From: Mantamonas sphyraenae
Taxonomy: Eukaryota; CRuMs; Mantamonadidae
Reading direction: 5' to 3'
DNA: 64,000 bases
NCBI GenBank assembly: GCA_026936335.1
Contig: JAPMXV010000003.1
Location: forward strand, 186,001-250,000
A program made the position numbers and the translations under genes. Positions 37,827 through 47,295 of the stretch are shown here, in pieces. Below the pieces are notes generated by a model. The model was not told the DNA's origin and searched no databases. It saw only the letters and a program-made list of their open reading frames with translations. Numbering within the stretch: position 1 is the stretch's first letter; every line of letters begins with the position of its first letter.

Positions 37827-39926
37827 TCAATCCAAGCCGGGAGAACTGTCGCTGCCGATGGCGGTCGCGTAGAAGCCAAACGTGATGTTCACGGCGTACA
37901 AGGTGACAAATGGGATGGCCATCATAAAGTAGTTGCGTCCTTCTTCCAGTCGCGTGGCAATGAAGCGGAGCATTTGCAGGTCGGTGATATCCTCCACCTC
38001 CTGCGCCTTGCGCAGCTTGTACTTCCAGATCTTCCACACCATCAGTGTCTCCAGGCAGGCCATGAATAGTACCACCAGGTACTTGAGCTCCACAATGCCC
38101 AAAGAGTGTGCATCGAGGCCATACGAGACCGTGCGGTTGTTTTCGGTACTGAGGACGAAAAAGTCCATGAGGAGAGTGACCATAAGGACGATGACACCAA
38201 TGATCTCTGTGATGGCATCCTGTGCGCCGTGCTGCAGGTGCAACTGCAGCATTTCTGCCTCGCTGACTTCCCATTCGCTGCGGTCAAAGCCGCAGCAGGA
38301 AAAGGCTCTGCCGAGCGTCTGCTGGAAACAGGACATGCCACAGTCCCACAGCATGCCAGAGTTGCGCAGCACAGCACGTGCAGACTGGATGATGAGCAGG
38401 AGCACAAACTCGACATCAAACCTGCTTTGATCGCCAGCCCAGAGGAAAATGAGGTCGACAATGAGCGCGTCGCACATTTGAAAGATGAACAACGACTCGA
38501 TGGCCTCTGTTTTTGTGCGAGTCGTGCAACGAAACAGGCGATAGGCGACGGGTGTGACGACGAAGCTCATGACCAGTTGGTAGCCAATGGTGAGCAGAAG
38601 GATGCTTTGCACGTCATCGAGTGCACGGAGTACGGCCACCACAATGTGAGGCAAGGCACCCACGGCTGTGATCATCCACCAGAGACCTGCAAATACATGA
38701 GCCAAGTCGTGGCGGATGTACTTGTAGCTCTCGAGCAGAGTCCAAATGGGGATTTGGAAGGCAACGATGTAGTAGACGCTGCCCCACAGTGGGTGGGTGC
38801 TGACACCATGAAAGAGGCCAAAGCTGGCACTCTGGACAAAGGTGATACTGACGAAGGAAATGACAGGCATGAATGTGGTGTCGTTGGGCCGTTGTGCCTC
38901 CTTTTCCGGCTCTTCGTGCAGGGCATCACGCAAGGCATACGCCTTGGCATTGCCAATGGGTTTGGCGTGCGTGTTTGCAAACAGAGCGTTGTTGATGGCC
39001 CTGGTCTCGGCCAAGTCCACATCCGTGGCATGTGCACTGTGTGCGGTACGGTGCGTGGCCTGGCTGTGCACCTCGCGTGGACGACCACTGGCCATACTGG
39101 ACGTGGCAGACACCCACTGTCCCTGGGAGGGACGTGGCGCAGATGTGACTGATGCGTGGGACGCGTGCGACTGCTGGTCTTGGGACTGACGACGGCTGCC
39201 GGGATGGCTGCGCTCCATGCTGTTGAGCTCGGGAACGTCGGTTGAGGGCGAAGAGCGGCGCACGTCTGCAGTCACACTGGTGTCTTCTGCTGTCTCCTGT
39301 GGCCCCAGAGAATCATCTCGGCCGGAGAGGGAACGGGGAGAGCGGACACCTTGCGCCTCGGCTTCCGGACGCAGGGTGGCCGCACGTCGTTTGCCCAGCC
39401 ACCATCTGCGGATGACAAAGATGAAGTAGGGCAGGTTCCAGAAGATGTAGCTGGTGTTGCGCGCGTCCGGGTACGGCGGCGTGTTGTTCATGGCCATTGT
39501 GGCAGGGTACAGGGCGACGTAAAGGACGACAAGGGAGGTGAAAAGAAAGATGGTTTCGCGGCGTTGAAATACTTTTGGGTCGTACTTTTGGCACAGAGAG
39601 TAACACAGCACGACGGGGAAGGAGGTGAAGCAAAGGAGGTATGGGAAGGACATCCAGGTTCGTTCCTGATTGATCCGATCCGACACGACCAGGGTGCCCA
39701 CAAACGCGAGCATCGGCAGCATCACCGTCGGCGCAACCAGCAGCTGCACAAGCACCGACACAATGCGGCGCACACACAGCAGCTCCTGGTGCGAGTGCAC
39801 TTTCCGGCTCAGGCCTTCACTGTCGTCGCAGCATGGCATTTGCTGGGAGGGTTTTACAGGCTGAGCTTTGTTTTTTTCATGCGTCGGCCGGCGACTTGCC
39901 CATGCACGGGAGAACAAGCGTGTCAT
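37827..39926 (-). CDS. Polytopic membrane protein, tandem paralogue B, unrecognised
   Basis: Single exon, 699 residues from the ATG at 39926 (other in-frame ATGs lie at about 39959 and at 39839). It shares the layout of paralogue A throughout: LCVRRIVSVLVQLLV near residue 50, a central loop of divergent sequence, and the same C-terminal helices (SLFIFQMCDALIVDLIFLW, SARAVLRNSGMLWD, AQDAITEIIGVIVLMVTLLM). The loop is Ser/His/Arg-rich and may be phosphorylated. Membrane location is certain; function is unknown. Its start faces the kinase gene at 40074 across about 150 bases. Confidence 0.75.
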   Translation of the reverse strand: MTRLFSRAWASRRPTHEKNKAQPVKPSQQMPCCDDSEGLSRKVHSHQELLCVRRIVSVLVQLLVAPTVMLPMLAFVGTLVVSDRINQERTWMSFPYLLCFTSFPVVLCYSLCQKYDPKVFQRRETIFLFTSLVVLYVALYPATMAMNNTPPYPDARNTSYIFWNLPYFIFVIRRWWLGKRRAATLRPEAEAQGVRSPRSLSGRDDSLGPQETAEDTSVTADVRRSSPSTDVPELNSMERSHPGSRRQSQDQQSHASHASVTSAPRPSQGQWVSATSSMASGRPREVHSQATHRTAHSAHATDVDLAETRAINNALFANTHAKPIGNAKAYALRDALHEEPEKEAQRPNDTTFMPVISFVSITFVQSASFGLFHGVSTHPLWGSVYYIVAFQIPIWTLLESYKYIRHDLAHVFAGLWWMITAVGALPHIVVAVLRALDDVQSILLLTIGYQLVMSFVVTPVAYRLFRCTTRTKTEAIESLFIFQMCDALIVDLIFLWAGDQSRFDVEFVLLLIIQSARAVLRNSGMLWDCGMSCFQQTLGRAFSCCGFDRSEWEVSEAEMLQLHLQHGAQDAITEIIGVIVLMVTLLMDFFVLSTENNRTVSYGLDAHSLGIVELKYLVVLFMACLETLMVWKIWKYKLRKAQEVEDITDLQMLRFIATRLEEGRNYFMMAIPFVTLYAVNITFGFYATAIGSDSSPGLD
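37906..38260. repeat. Near-identical segment, copy 2 (pairs with 35691-36045)
   Basis: Direct-repeat partner of copy 1, in the same reading frame of paralogue B. Sequence divergence rises sharply just outside both ends. Confidence 0.85.
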
Positions 39927-40073
39927 CGAAGTTGGATCTCCCTGTGCAAGTGTGTCCATGGGTGGTGCGTCGATGTGATGGCGATGTGTGCCATGTGTGG
40001 TGCAGTGAGTGGGTGGTGCGCAGGAGTGCGCCCTGCGCGAGCGTTTGCAAACTTTTCCCTCCATCGAGCAGCG

Positions 40074-43000
40074 ATGTCCACACCTGAGGAGACCGTGTTG
40101 ACATCCATGGTCCTGCGTGGGCGTTGGCAGTTGTTGAAGAAGATTGGCCAGGGCGCATTCGGTGAGTTGGGACACGAGGTGGAAGACTGAGCTGAGAAGG
40201 CATGCACAGCAACTCCCGGAGCACACGCAGTCCGTCGCCAAGGCAACACCCTCAGCCACACGCAGTCCGTAGTCCCTCTGTCAACAGTGCGCGTGTAGGG
40301 ATGGACATGGCAGGAGATGTTGCTTGGATGGAATGGGGTTGTTTCATGCTGAGCTGCAGGGGGAGACGCTGACACAAATAGGGTTGTGGACTGGATCTCG
40401 ATGCACGCGTGTTTGTTCTCTTCGCATCCGCTCGTACGCAGGATCCATCTATGTTGCCGAGGACATGGAGACGGGTGAGAAGGTGGCCATCAAGGTCGAG
40501 TCGCTGAAGAGCAAGAAGCAGGTGTTGAAGTGCGAGGTGGCTGTGCTGAAAAAGTTGCAGAACTGCAAACGGGTCGCCAGCTACATCAGCTGCGGCCGCA
40601 ACTCCGAGTGCAACTACCTCGTCATGGACCTCCTTGGTGACAACGTAAGTTTCGCCCCAACCCATCCATCACATGGTCAAGTCGCCATAGTGGATGTGCC
40701 CATCCTGGGTGGCAAAGGAAAGGAAAAGCAAAAACTCACACTCCAAGCGCGCCTCCGCGCCACGAACCGCCGCCGCTCCACCGGCCCGTTTCTCAGCTCT
40801 CGGACATCCGCAAGGCTCAGCACGAGCAGCGCTTCTCCCTGGCCACTTCCATGCGCCTGGGTACACAGATGCTGCGTGCCTTGGAGGCCATGCACATGTG
40901 TGGTTATGTCCACCGCGATGTCAAGCCTGTACGTGGCCGCCGCGTGAGCAGAACTGGTTGCTTTTTTCCGACCCTCCCCAACTTTTGTGTGCCGCATCGC
41001 TCACCCGTCCTCCCGCGCCGTTTCCACAGAGCAATTTCTGCGTGGGACGAGGCAAGAAGCGCAAGCAAGTGTTTGTGCTTGACTTTGGCCTGTCCCGTCG
41101 CATCATCGATTCCAACGGCGAACACAGACTGGTACGTTTTGTGTCGCCGCCCGTCGTCCCTTTCCATCGCCGCCCGCTCTGCTGCTGCAGGCACGCTCAC
41201 ACCCACGCCGTCACACAACCATCCCACAGGAACGGCAAAACGTCGGATTCCGAGGCACGGCACGCTACGCCTCCATCCATTCGCACGCAGGCAGGGTAAG
41301 AGAAACGTGTTTCCCATGCGTCCACAACCCCACCCCGCATGGCAGCCGACCCCACAGCCACCGCACACCGCCACGGTTGGCATGCACATGACGTGCCACT
41401 CACGCACGAACCCGAATGCACAGGATCTGGGACGGCGAGACGACCTGTTGTCGTTGTTTTACGTTCTCATCGAATTCCTTGTGGGCTCGCTGCCCTGGCG
41501 CAAGCTGAGGGACAAGGACGAGATTGGAAAGAAGAAGGAGCAGTTTTCGGGGGAGGACCTTGTGGAGGGCCTGCCCACGGAGCTGCTGACGTTTTACAAC
41601 CACGTCAACGGGCTTGCGTTTGAGGAGGAGCCCAACTACTCGCTGCTGCGCTTGTGCCTAAACGAGATGTACCTCAAGAGTGAACCGCACCGTGCGGACT
41701 GGGACATGCACTACGGTGGTGCCATGGGCCATGGAAGCCACAACGGAGGCGGCCGGGAGGTGGTGGGCACGAAGAAGGTCATGGCCAACCTGATGGACAA
41801 CCTGCTGAACCGCAAGGGGGGAAACAACGCCGGCAAAGAGCTGGCGCTCAATCTGCAAAGTCCCTCCAAGGTTGCCATCAGCGACAAGGAGCTGCTGGAC
41901 AAGTTGGCGGAGGAGGAGGAGCGACGGGAACGCGACAGGCAGCACAAGGCGGCCGCGGCAGCAGAACGTGCCAAGCTGAAGGAGGCGGCGGGAGCAACGG
42001 GGTCGAGCTCATCGTCGGGGGCGGCCAGAGACAACAACAACAACAACACCACCGCCTCCAGCAACAATGACAACGAGGGATTGGAGGGCGGCGACCCACA
42101 CCGCTCCGGAGTAGTGATCCACATCAACGGACCGCAGCATGTACATACGCCTGCGTCGGGCCAACAGCAGCAGCAGCAGCAACAGCGAGTGCGTGAACAA
42201 ATGATGGATGAGGGCGATGACGAGCAGATGCAGGAGGAACACGACAAGCGGCTTGCATTGGGCGGATCATCGGTGGCGGACGAGGAGTCCGTGGATGTGC
42301 AGCTGCGCAGGGGCAGCGAACCTGTGGAGGGCAAGGCGGCACGTGCGGCAGCGATGGGTGAGGTGACACCCGAGGCACGCAAGGTTTCGCTGACGGGTGC
42401 GACAGCAAACCGGTTAACACGCAGTGCACAGCCGGGCGTGGGCTCCAAGAGTCCCATGCGGACGGGAGGCCTGTTCAGTGGACGCAAACAGAGCAACAAC
42501 GCGCTGGCAAACGGCAACAAAATCCGTGTGGGGCCGTCGCAGTTTACGTCGCGGATCGTGGAGCAGGAGACGCACGTGGGTCTGCGCAGCGTCAACTCGA
42601 TGGGCTCGGACAGGATGGTGCAGACCAACGCCAACGGACGCTGGACGTCCAACGGCATCCTGCTGCAGAGTGGCGGAAGCACCAGCGAAGCCTTGCGTCG
42701 CGCACCGAGCGCGGCCAACAGTGGTGAGCAGGCGTCGCGCAGTCCCCTTCCGCTGTCCCTCTCGCACATGAATCACATGTCGTTTAACGAGGACGTGGTG
42801 GCCAGCACCGTACGCGAGACAAACGTCGACGACCTCACAGCGGATGCAGACATGATGACAGCCACATTGGGGGGCGGTGGAGGAAGCACAGCGGGCCAGG
42901 GCGGCGCTGGCGTAGGCTCGGGACTCGCCGGCTTGCGTATGGCAAACTCCACGAGCAGAGACAGCAGGGAGGAGGCACAGCTGACGAGTGCCACCCACGA

Positions 43001-43184
43001 CACCGTACGTCCGTCGGGGAAACAACAGACTGGCGGCAAGGCTGGACGGTCTCTCTCGCACGACACCTTGCAAGAGCGCGACGTCGAGGCAGATGCAGAG
43101 TCACCAGCCAAGACACCCGTGGCAGCGGGCGGTGCAGGAGGCGCATCATCCAGTGGGCAGGGCTGCAAATGTGTGATCCTTTGA
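40074..43184 (+). CDS. CK1/TTBK-family protein kinase with C-terminal CaaX box
   Basis: Six exons, 40074-40161, 40442-40644, 40797-40928, 41030-41131, 41230-41295 and 41424-43184, total 783 residues; all joins keep phase. Kinase motifs: glycine loop IGQGAFGSIYVAED, catalytic K47 in VAIK, D138 in HRDVKP, D159 in VLDFGLSRR, then [39 protein letters not shown], whose pieces match tau-tubulin kinase and CK1 enzymes (RYASINAH-type activation segment instead of APE). After about residue 300 the protein is disordered with a poly-Gln run (42163-42183). It ends in GCKCVIL: C780-V-I-L is a CaaX motif, with C778 available for palmitoylation. The enzyme should phosphorylate Ser/Thr on acidic or primed sites at a membrane. 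Prenylation is predicted from the motif only; Leu at the end favours geranylgeranylation. Confidence 0.9.
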
Positions 43185-43211
43185 TGTGTTTCCAACAAAC
43201 GACAACGTTGT

Positions 43212-44494
43212 TCATGTGCGTTGGCCATCGCGCTTGTTCTCACGGCCGATGCGTCGCAGGGTCTTTTTGTAGCGGATGATGATGTCGGTGAGGTGGTTGA
43301 TGTAGGTGTTTGTGAGGGAGGTGTGCAGCGGCACGTCCTTCTGCTTGCGAAGGTCGAGGGAACGCAGCTCCTTGATGCGCTTCTCATACATGGAAATAAA
43401 GTCGGCGACCTGCTTTTGGATCTCTGTGGCCATGACCAGGCGCATATGACGCACGTCGGCATCGTTGCGCGCGTCTTCCTCGTCAAACGATGCCACTGCA
43501 CGTTCCAACTCGACAATAAGCGAGTCCAGGGTGTCAAACACGGGCGAAATCACTTCATGGGCAATGTACAGGGGATGGCGTGAGCCCAGGGCACGCTTTG
43601 CGTCGTACGCAAGCTTCTGTTCGCGCTTCAACACCAGCCGGTCGCAATCCACACACACGCGCACCTGTCCCTCCATGTCCTCTGCCGCGTGTGGGTTCAC
43701 CAGCGACTGGGCAAGTGACAGATAATAGTCTGTGCACGTGCCGCAGTACACCAGGCCGCACAGACGACAATGGTGCTTCCGGTTCAGCAGGCCAAACACA
43801 CTGCCACACCCGGGACAGCTCAGTGCCCCACGGTCGTCCTGCCACTTCACCACACTCTGCTCAAATTCCACCTGTTCCGTGTCTGTGCCTCCCAGGTACG
43901 TCCACAGACCCGTGTTCTTTTCCCCCTCGCTGCTGCGCTTCCACGGCGGCCACGACAGCTGACAACGTATGTGTATGTGTGTGTGTGTGTGTGTGGCGTG
44001 AGTGGGATCAAATCCTATCCTTCTCTCTTTCTCTTTCTCCTTCCCTCACTCCTCCACTGTTGTCCGCCTACCTCTCCAAGCCGATCGAGGATTGTATCGG
44101 TGCGCTCCTTCAACACAAACACCGCCGGCTTGCGGTACGCCATAAACAGCTCTGTTCGGTCTCTCCGAACTCCCATTCCCTGTGGGTCTGTGTTGATGGC
44201 CATGCACCCGTCGCACACCTTGCACCACACCCCGTTGGGGTCGATCTTGGCTCGCCGGTTTAGTTTCCGCTCCAGCGAGCAGTGTGCTGTGCAAAAGATC
44301 AGACCGCAGTGTCGACAATGGTGTTTGCGTTCCCAGTACCCAAACTCTGTGTTGCACCCGGGCAGACAGCATTTGGTGGCTTCCTCGTCTGCCATCCAGT
44401 GCGTCCGCAGCACATCTTGCTCACTGTACGGCGGTGCTCCCGATCCATACGACGACGACGACGACGACGACGATGATGTGGATGACGAGGACAT
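43212..44494 (-). CDS. Double FYVE-type zinc-finger protein (rabenosyn/Vac1-like)
   Basis: Two exons, 44494-44072 and 43958-43212, total 389 residues. The first finger (about 40-105) has CNTEFGYWERKHHCRHCGLIFC and ends with CKVCDGC. The second (about 175-240) has CPGCGSVFGLLNRKHHCRLCGLVYC and ends with CVDC. Both carry the RKHHCRxCG core that in FYVE domains contacts phosphatidylinositol 3-phosphate. A helical C-terminal region follows (VISPVFDTLDSLIVELERAV, then KQVADFISMYEKRIKELRSL). Two fingers plus a helical tail recall yeast Vac1/Pep7 and rabenosyn-5, which join PI3P and Rab5 on endosomes. The join is at LGE-LSWPPW (donor GTAGGC, acceptor GTCAG). The Rab role is inference. Stop lies 27 bases from the convergent kinase stop. 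Confidence 0.85.
43971..43995. repeat. (GT)n dinucleotide repeat in an intron
   Basis: Imperfect GT run in the intron of the double-FYVE gene. On the coding strand it is a (CA)n tract about ten bases before the 3' splice site. Confidence 0.85.
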
Positions 44495-44620
44495 GCGATG
44501 TTGTTGGGGTGATTGTTCTTCTGTTGCAATTCGTCCCTCCACCACAGCCCGCCAAGAAAGAAGAAAAAAGTTCTGCTCGACCCTGCGCATGACATTGACA
44601 ACACACACTCCCTCTCTCTT

Positions 44621-46003
44621 TCACCCGCTCACCAGAGCAAACTCCTCAATGACTTGCTGCAGCTCAAAGTCCACCTTTTCGTGGAGGTCCTTCAACGAGG
44701 TGCTGAGGTAGAGAAAGGCCTCTGCGTAGGACAGCAGGCCGCTGCCATCCTTGTCGTAGCGAGCAAAGCGCTTCTGGAAGCGTTCGTCCGCGGATTGGGA
44801 GTTGGGGAAGCGGAGTTTGTGAAAGGCACGCAGTTCGTCATAGCTGAGGTTGCCATCCTCGTCGGTGTCTAGCAAGGGAAACACCTTGCTTGTGACCTTG
44901 TGGCAAACAATCAGGTCCAACAACTCCTCCATGGTCATGTGCTGATCGTTACGTTGGTACACCCAATCGGTGTGGAGCCGTTTGAAGATCGCATCCACCT
45001 GTTTGGGCGACACCTTTTCCTTGCCGCTCTTCTTTGTCGCCGCTGCCCCTCAAAAAGTGGTTTGTTTTGTCCCTTCCGTGTCAGCCCATGGCCCACCCAC
45101 TTCCACCTCAGCCCGCCTTTTCGGGTATAGCACAACCCACGCATGCACACTCACCATTGAACAGCTTCTCCACTTTGCTGCGCATGGCCGAGTACACCTC
45201 GGAGTACCGCGGCATCTTTTGCACCTGCGCTCGTCGCTCCTCTATGGCTTGCCTCTTGTCCACCAGAATGGTGCGCAGTTCGTTTTGCAACTGTTGCTCC
45301 TCTGTCAGCTCTGTGTGTGTGTGTGTGTCGTGTTTCGTGGCCGTGTGTCAGCCGAGCGCTTGGAAAAATCCGGCCGTTTTCGCAGATTCGTCGTCTCGTC
45401 GTCGTGGGTGCCTGTGCACTCAACAGACCGGATTCGCGACAACTTACTCTTGTGCTGTTGCAGCAGCCAGCCCGGCCCATACAACACGCAGTACTCGTTG
45501 AATGTGATTTCGTCCTTTGCCGTCTTCTTGAACAGCTTGAGGTAATACGACACCCGGTTGGCAATCTCCTCGTTCGACGGCTCCACCTCGGGCGGTACTG
45601 TGGACCAAAATGGACCCAGAAGTGAGGGGATGGAAATGTCACATGCCATGTGTACACGTGGGTGGGGTGTTGCGAACGTGTCAGTGTGTCCTCGGCCTTG
45701 TGTGTGTGTGTTTGCGTGTGTGTCACACGCTCAGCACGCACCTTCACACTCGCTGGGGTCACCTCCGCTCTGTTGCCACCCCTTGATGAACGCAGCCTCG
45801 GCCTCATCGTACAATACGTTGTACACAATGTCCTCAAACTCTGCGTAGTCGATGGTGCCGCTTCCGTCGTTGTCAAACGCGGCAAAGCCCGAGTGCAGCG
45901 TGCTCAGCTGGGTCTTGCTCAGCACATTGGCAGGCTCCTCCAGAATGTCCGCCTCCAGCTCCAGTTTCAACTTGTCATAATCCATCCCATCACTCGTCGA
46001 CAT
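44621..46003 (-). CDS. EF-hand calcium-binding protein
   Basis: Four exons, 46003-45742, 45597-45448, 45310-45155 and 45042-44621, total 329 residues; all joins keep phase. A canonical EF loop lies in exon 1 (FDNDGSGTIDYAEFEDI). Two more are in exon 4: LDTDEDGNLSYDELRAF and YDKDGSGLLSYAEAFLY. Exon 2 has a degenerate one (ITFNEYCVLYG). A charged coiled helix (LVDKRQAIEERRAQVQKM) links them. The number and spacing suggest a four-hand sensor with one inactive hand. No enzyme domain is attached. Acceptors are CACAG, CACAG and GGGCAG; the second is formed directly by a CA repeat. Targets cannot be inferred. Confidence 0.85.
45312..45328. repeat. (GT)n repeat abutting a splice acceptor
   Basis: About eight GT units. 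On the minus strand the (CA)n run ends in CACAG, the 3' splice site of exon 3 in the EF-hand gene. Confidence 0.85.
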
Positions 46004-46221
46004 GGCTGCGTGCGTGTTTCCCTGACGCCAAGTGCCAGTGCCGTTTTGGTTTGCATACAACGCGCACACACACCAGCAGCAGCACAATGCGTGTGCGCAG
46101 GTGGTTGTCCATGGACATCATTCTCCCACGATGACATGTCTTTGCCAGGGCCGCTTGTCATCATCATCCGTTCTTGGCCGATCGTCGTCTGCCGACCCAC
46201 CGCATCTCTTCTCACTTCAGA

Positions 46222-47031
46222 ATGCAGCACCAGCAGCAGCGTGCGCTGATTCTCCTTGTGTGCACCGTGGCATTGGCCATGGCCTGCACGGTGGACAACG
46301 ACTGCTATTCGGACAGCACGACGACTCCGTACTGCGTGCAGACCAGCAACAACTCGCCCCCGTCGTACGACTGCCGTGCCTGCCGCACCGACTGTGACTG
46401 CTCGCCCGGTCAGTTCTGTGTCACCGACGTCACCAAGTCCACCATGGGATCTTGTCAGTCCATCGACTCCATGGCCAAGCGACTGGGCAAACCCTGCACA
46501 GACGTCCAAAACCCCATCCTCGGCACCAACGACAAGTCCTTCTGTGGCTACGTCAGCAGCTACAACAACAACACAAAGAACCCGGAACCGTACGGCAAGC
46601 AGTGGACCGGCGCCTGCATCGATGGCGCCTGCCAGGCTTGCTACAACGGTGACACCAAGTGTGGCAGCCGCCATGGCTGGATCTGCATTCAACATCAGTG
46701 GACCAGCTCCTGGCAGAATGACTTTACCGCACGCACTCTCAAGGGCAACGTCATCGGCCAGAGCGCGACCGCGCTCCTCGTGTTTTTCGTCTTTGTCTTC
46801 CTCGAATTTCACGCCGTCCTGATCTACCGTCACTGTTCCTCCAACCCGGATGCCTACTCCAGCATGACCGAACCCATCATCCGCACATGGCACCAATCCA
46901 TCGGCGACCATCACCACGGTTACGAGCAGGCTCCTCCTGCCCATGGCAGCGGCAACCACAACGGCAACCAAGGCTCAGGAGCCACGGCCCCGCTCAAGTC
47001 AGGTTCTAGCAACTACGGCGCCACCCCGTAA
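46222..47031 (+). CDS. Cys-rich type I membrane protein, unrecognised
   Basis: Single exon, 269 residues. A signal peptide (ALILLVCTVALAMAC, cleavage near residue 22) is followed by about 155 residues with some 17 cysteines, in patterns such as CRACRTDCDCSPGQFC and CIDGACQACYNGDTKC. One membrane helix lies near residue 175-200 (ATALLVFFVFVFLEFHAVLIY). The cytosolic tail is His/Gly/Ser-rich. The cysteine spacing suggests disulfide-bonded EGF-like or knot modules, but no family is certain. It should be a surface or endomembrane protein. Codon use matches its neighbours. Confidence 0.75.
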   Translation: MQHQQQRALILLVCTVALAMACTVDNDCYSDSTTTPYCVQTSNNSPPSYDCRACRTDCDCSPGQFCVTDVTKSTMGSCQSIDSMAKRLGKPCTDVQNPILGTNDKSFCGYVSSYNNNTKNPEPYGKQWTGACIDGACQACYNGDTKCGSRHGWICIQHQWTSSWQNDFTARTLKGNVIGQSATALLVFFVFVFLEFHAVLIYRHCSSNPDAYSSMTEPIIRTWHQSIGDHHHGYEQAPPAHGSGNHNGNQGSGATAPLKSGSSNYGATP

Positions 47032-47295
47032 CGACTACCCCCGTTCCAAGCGCACATCGCATCTCTTCATGCGCTTGCTATGCTCAGAAAGGGCGTAGAA
47101 GAAGCGCAACGAGCCCGTTTGCGTGGATTCGCTGCGCACGAGATCCTGCAATTCCCGTCGTCATCATTTCCCCCCGCCCGCACGATCCCATACGAGCTGC
47201 AATCAAGACGAAAATAAATGGATACAGGAGACACATACTCTCTCGCTCAGTGTGTGATGGACAGAAATCAGAAATGAGAAATCCACTCCATTCGT

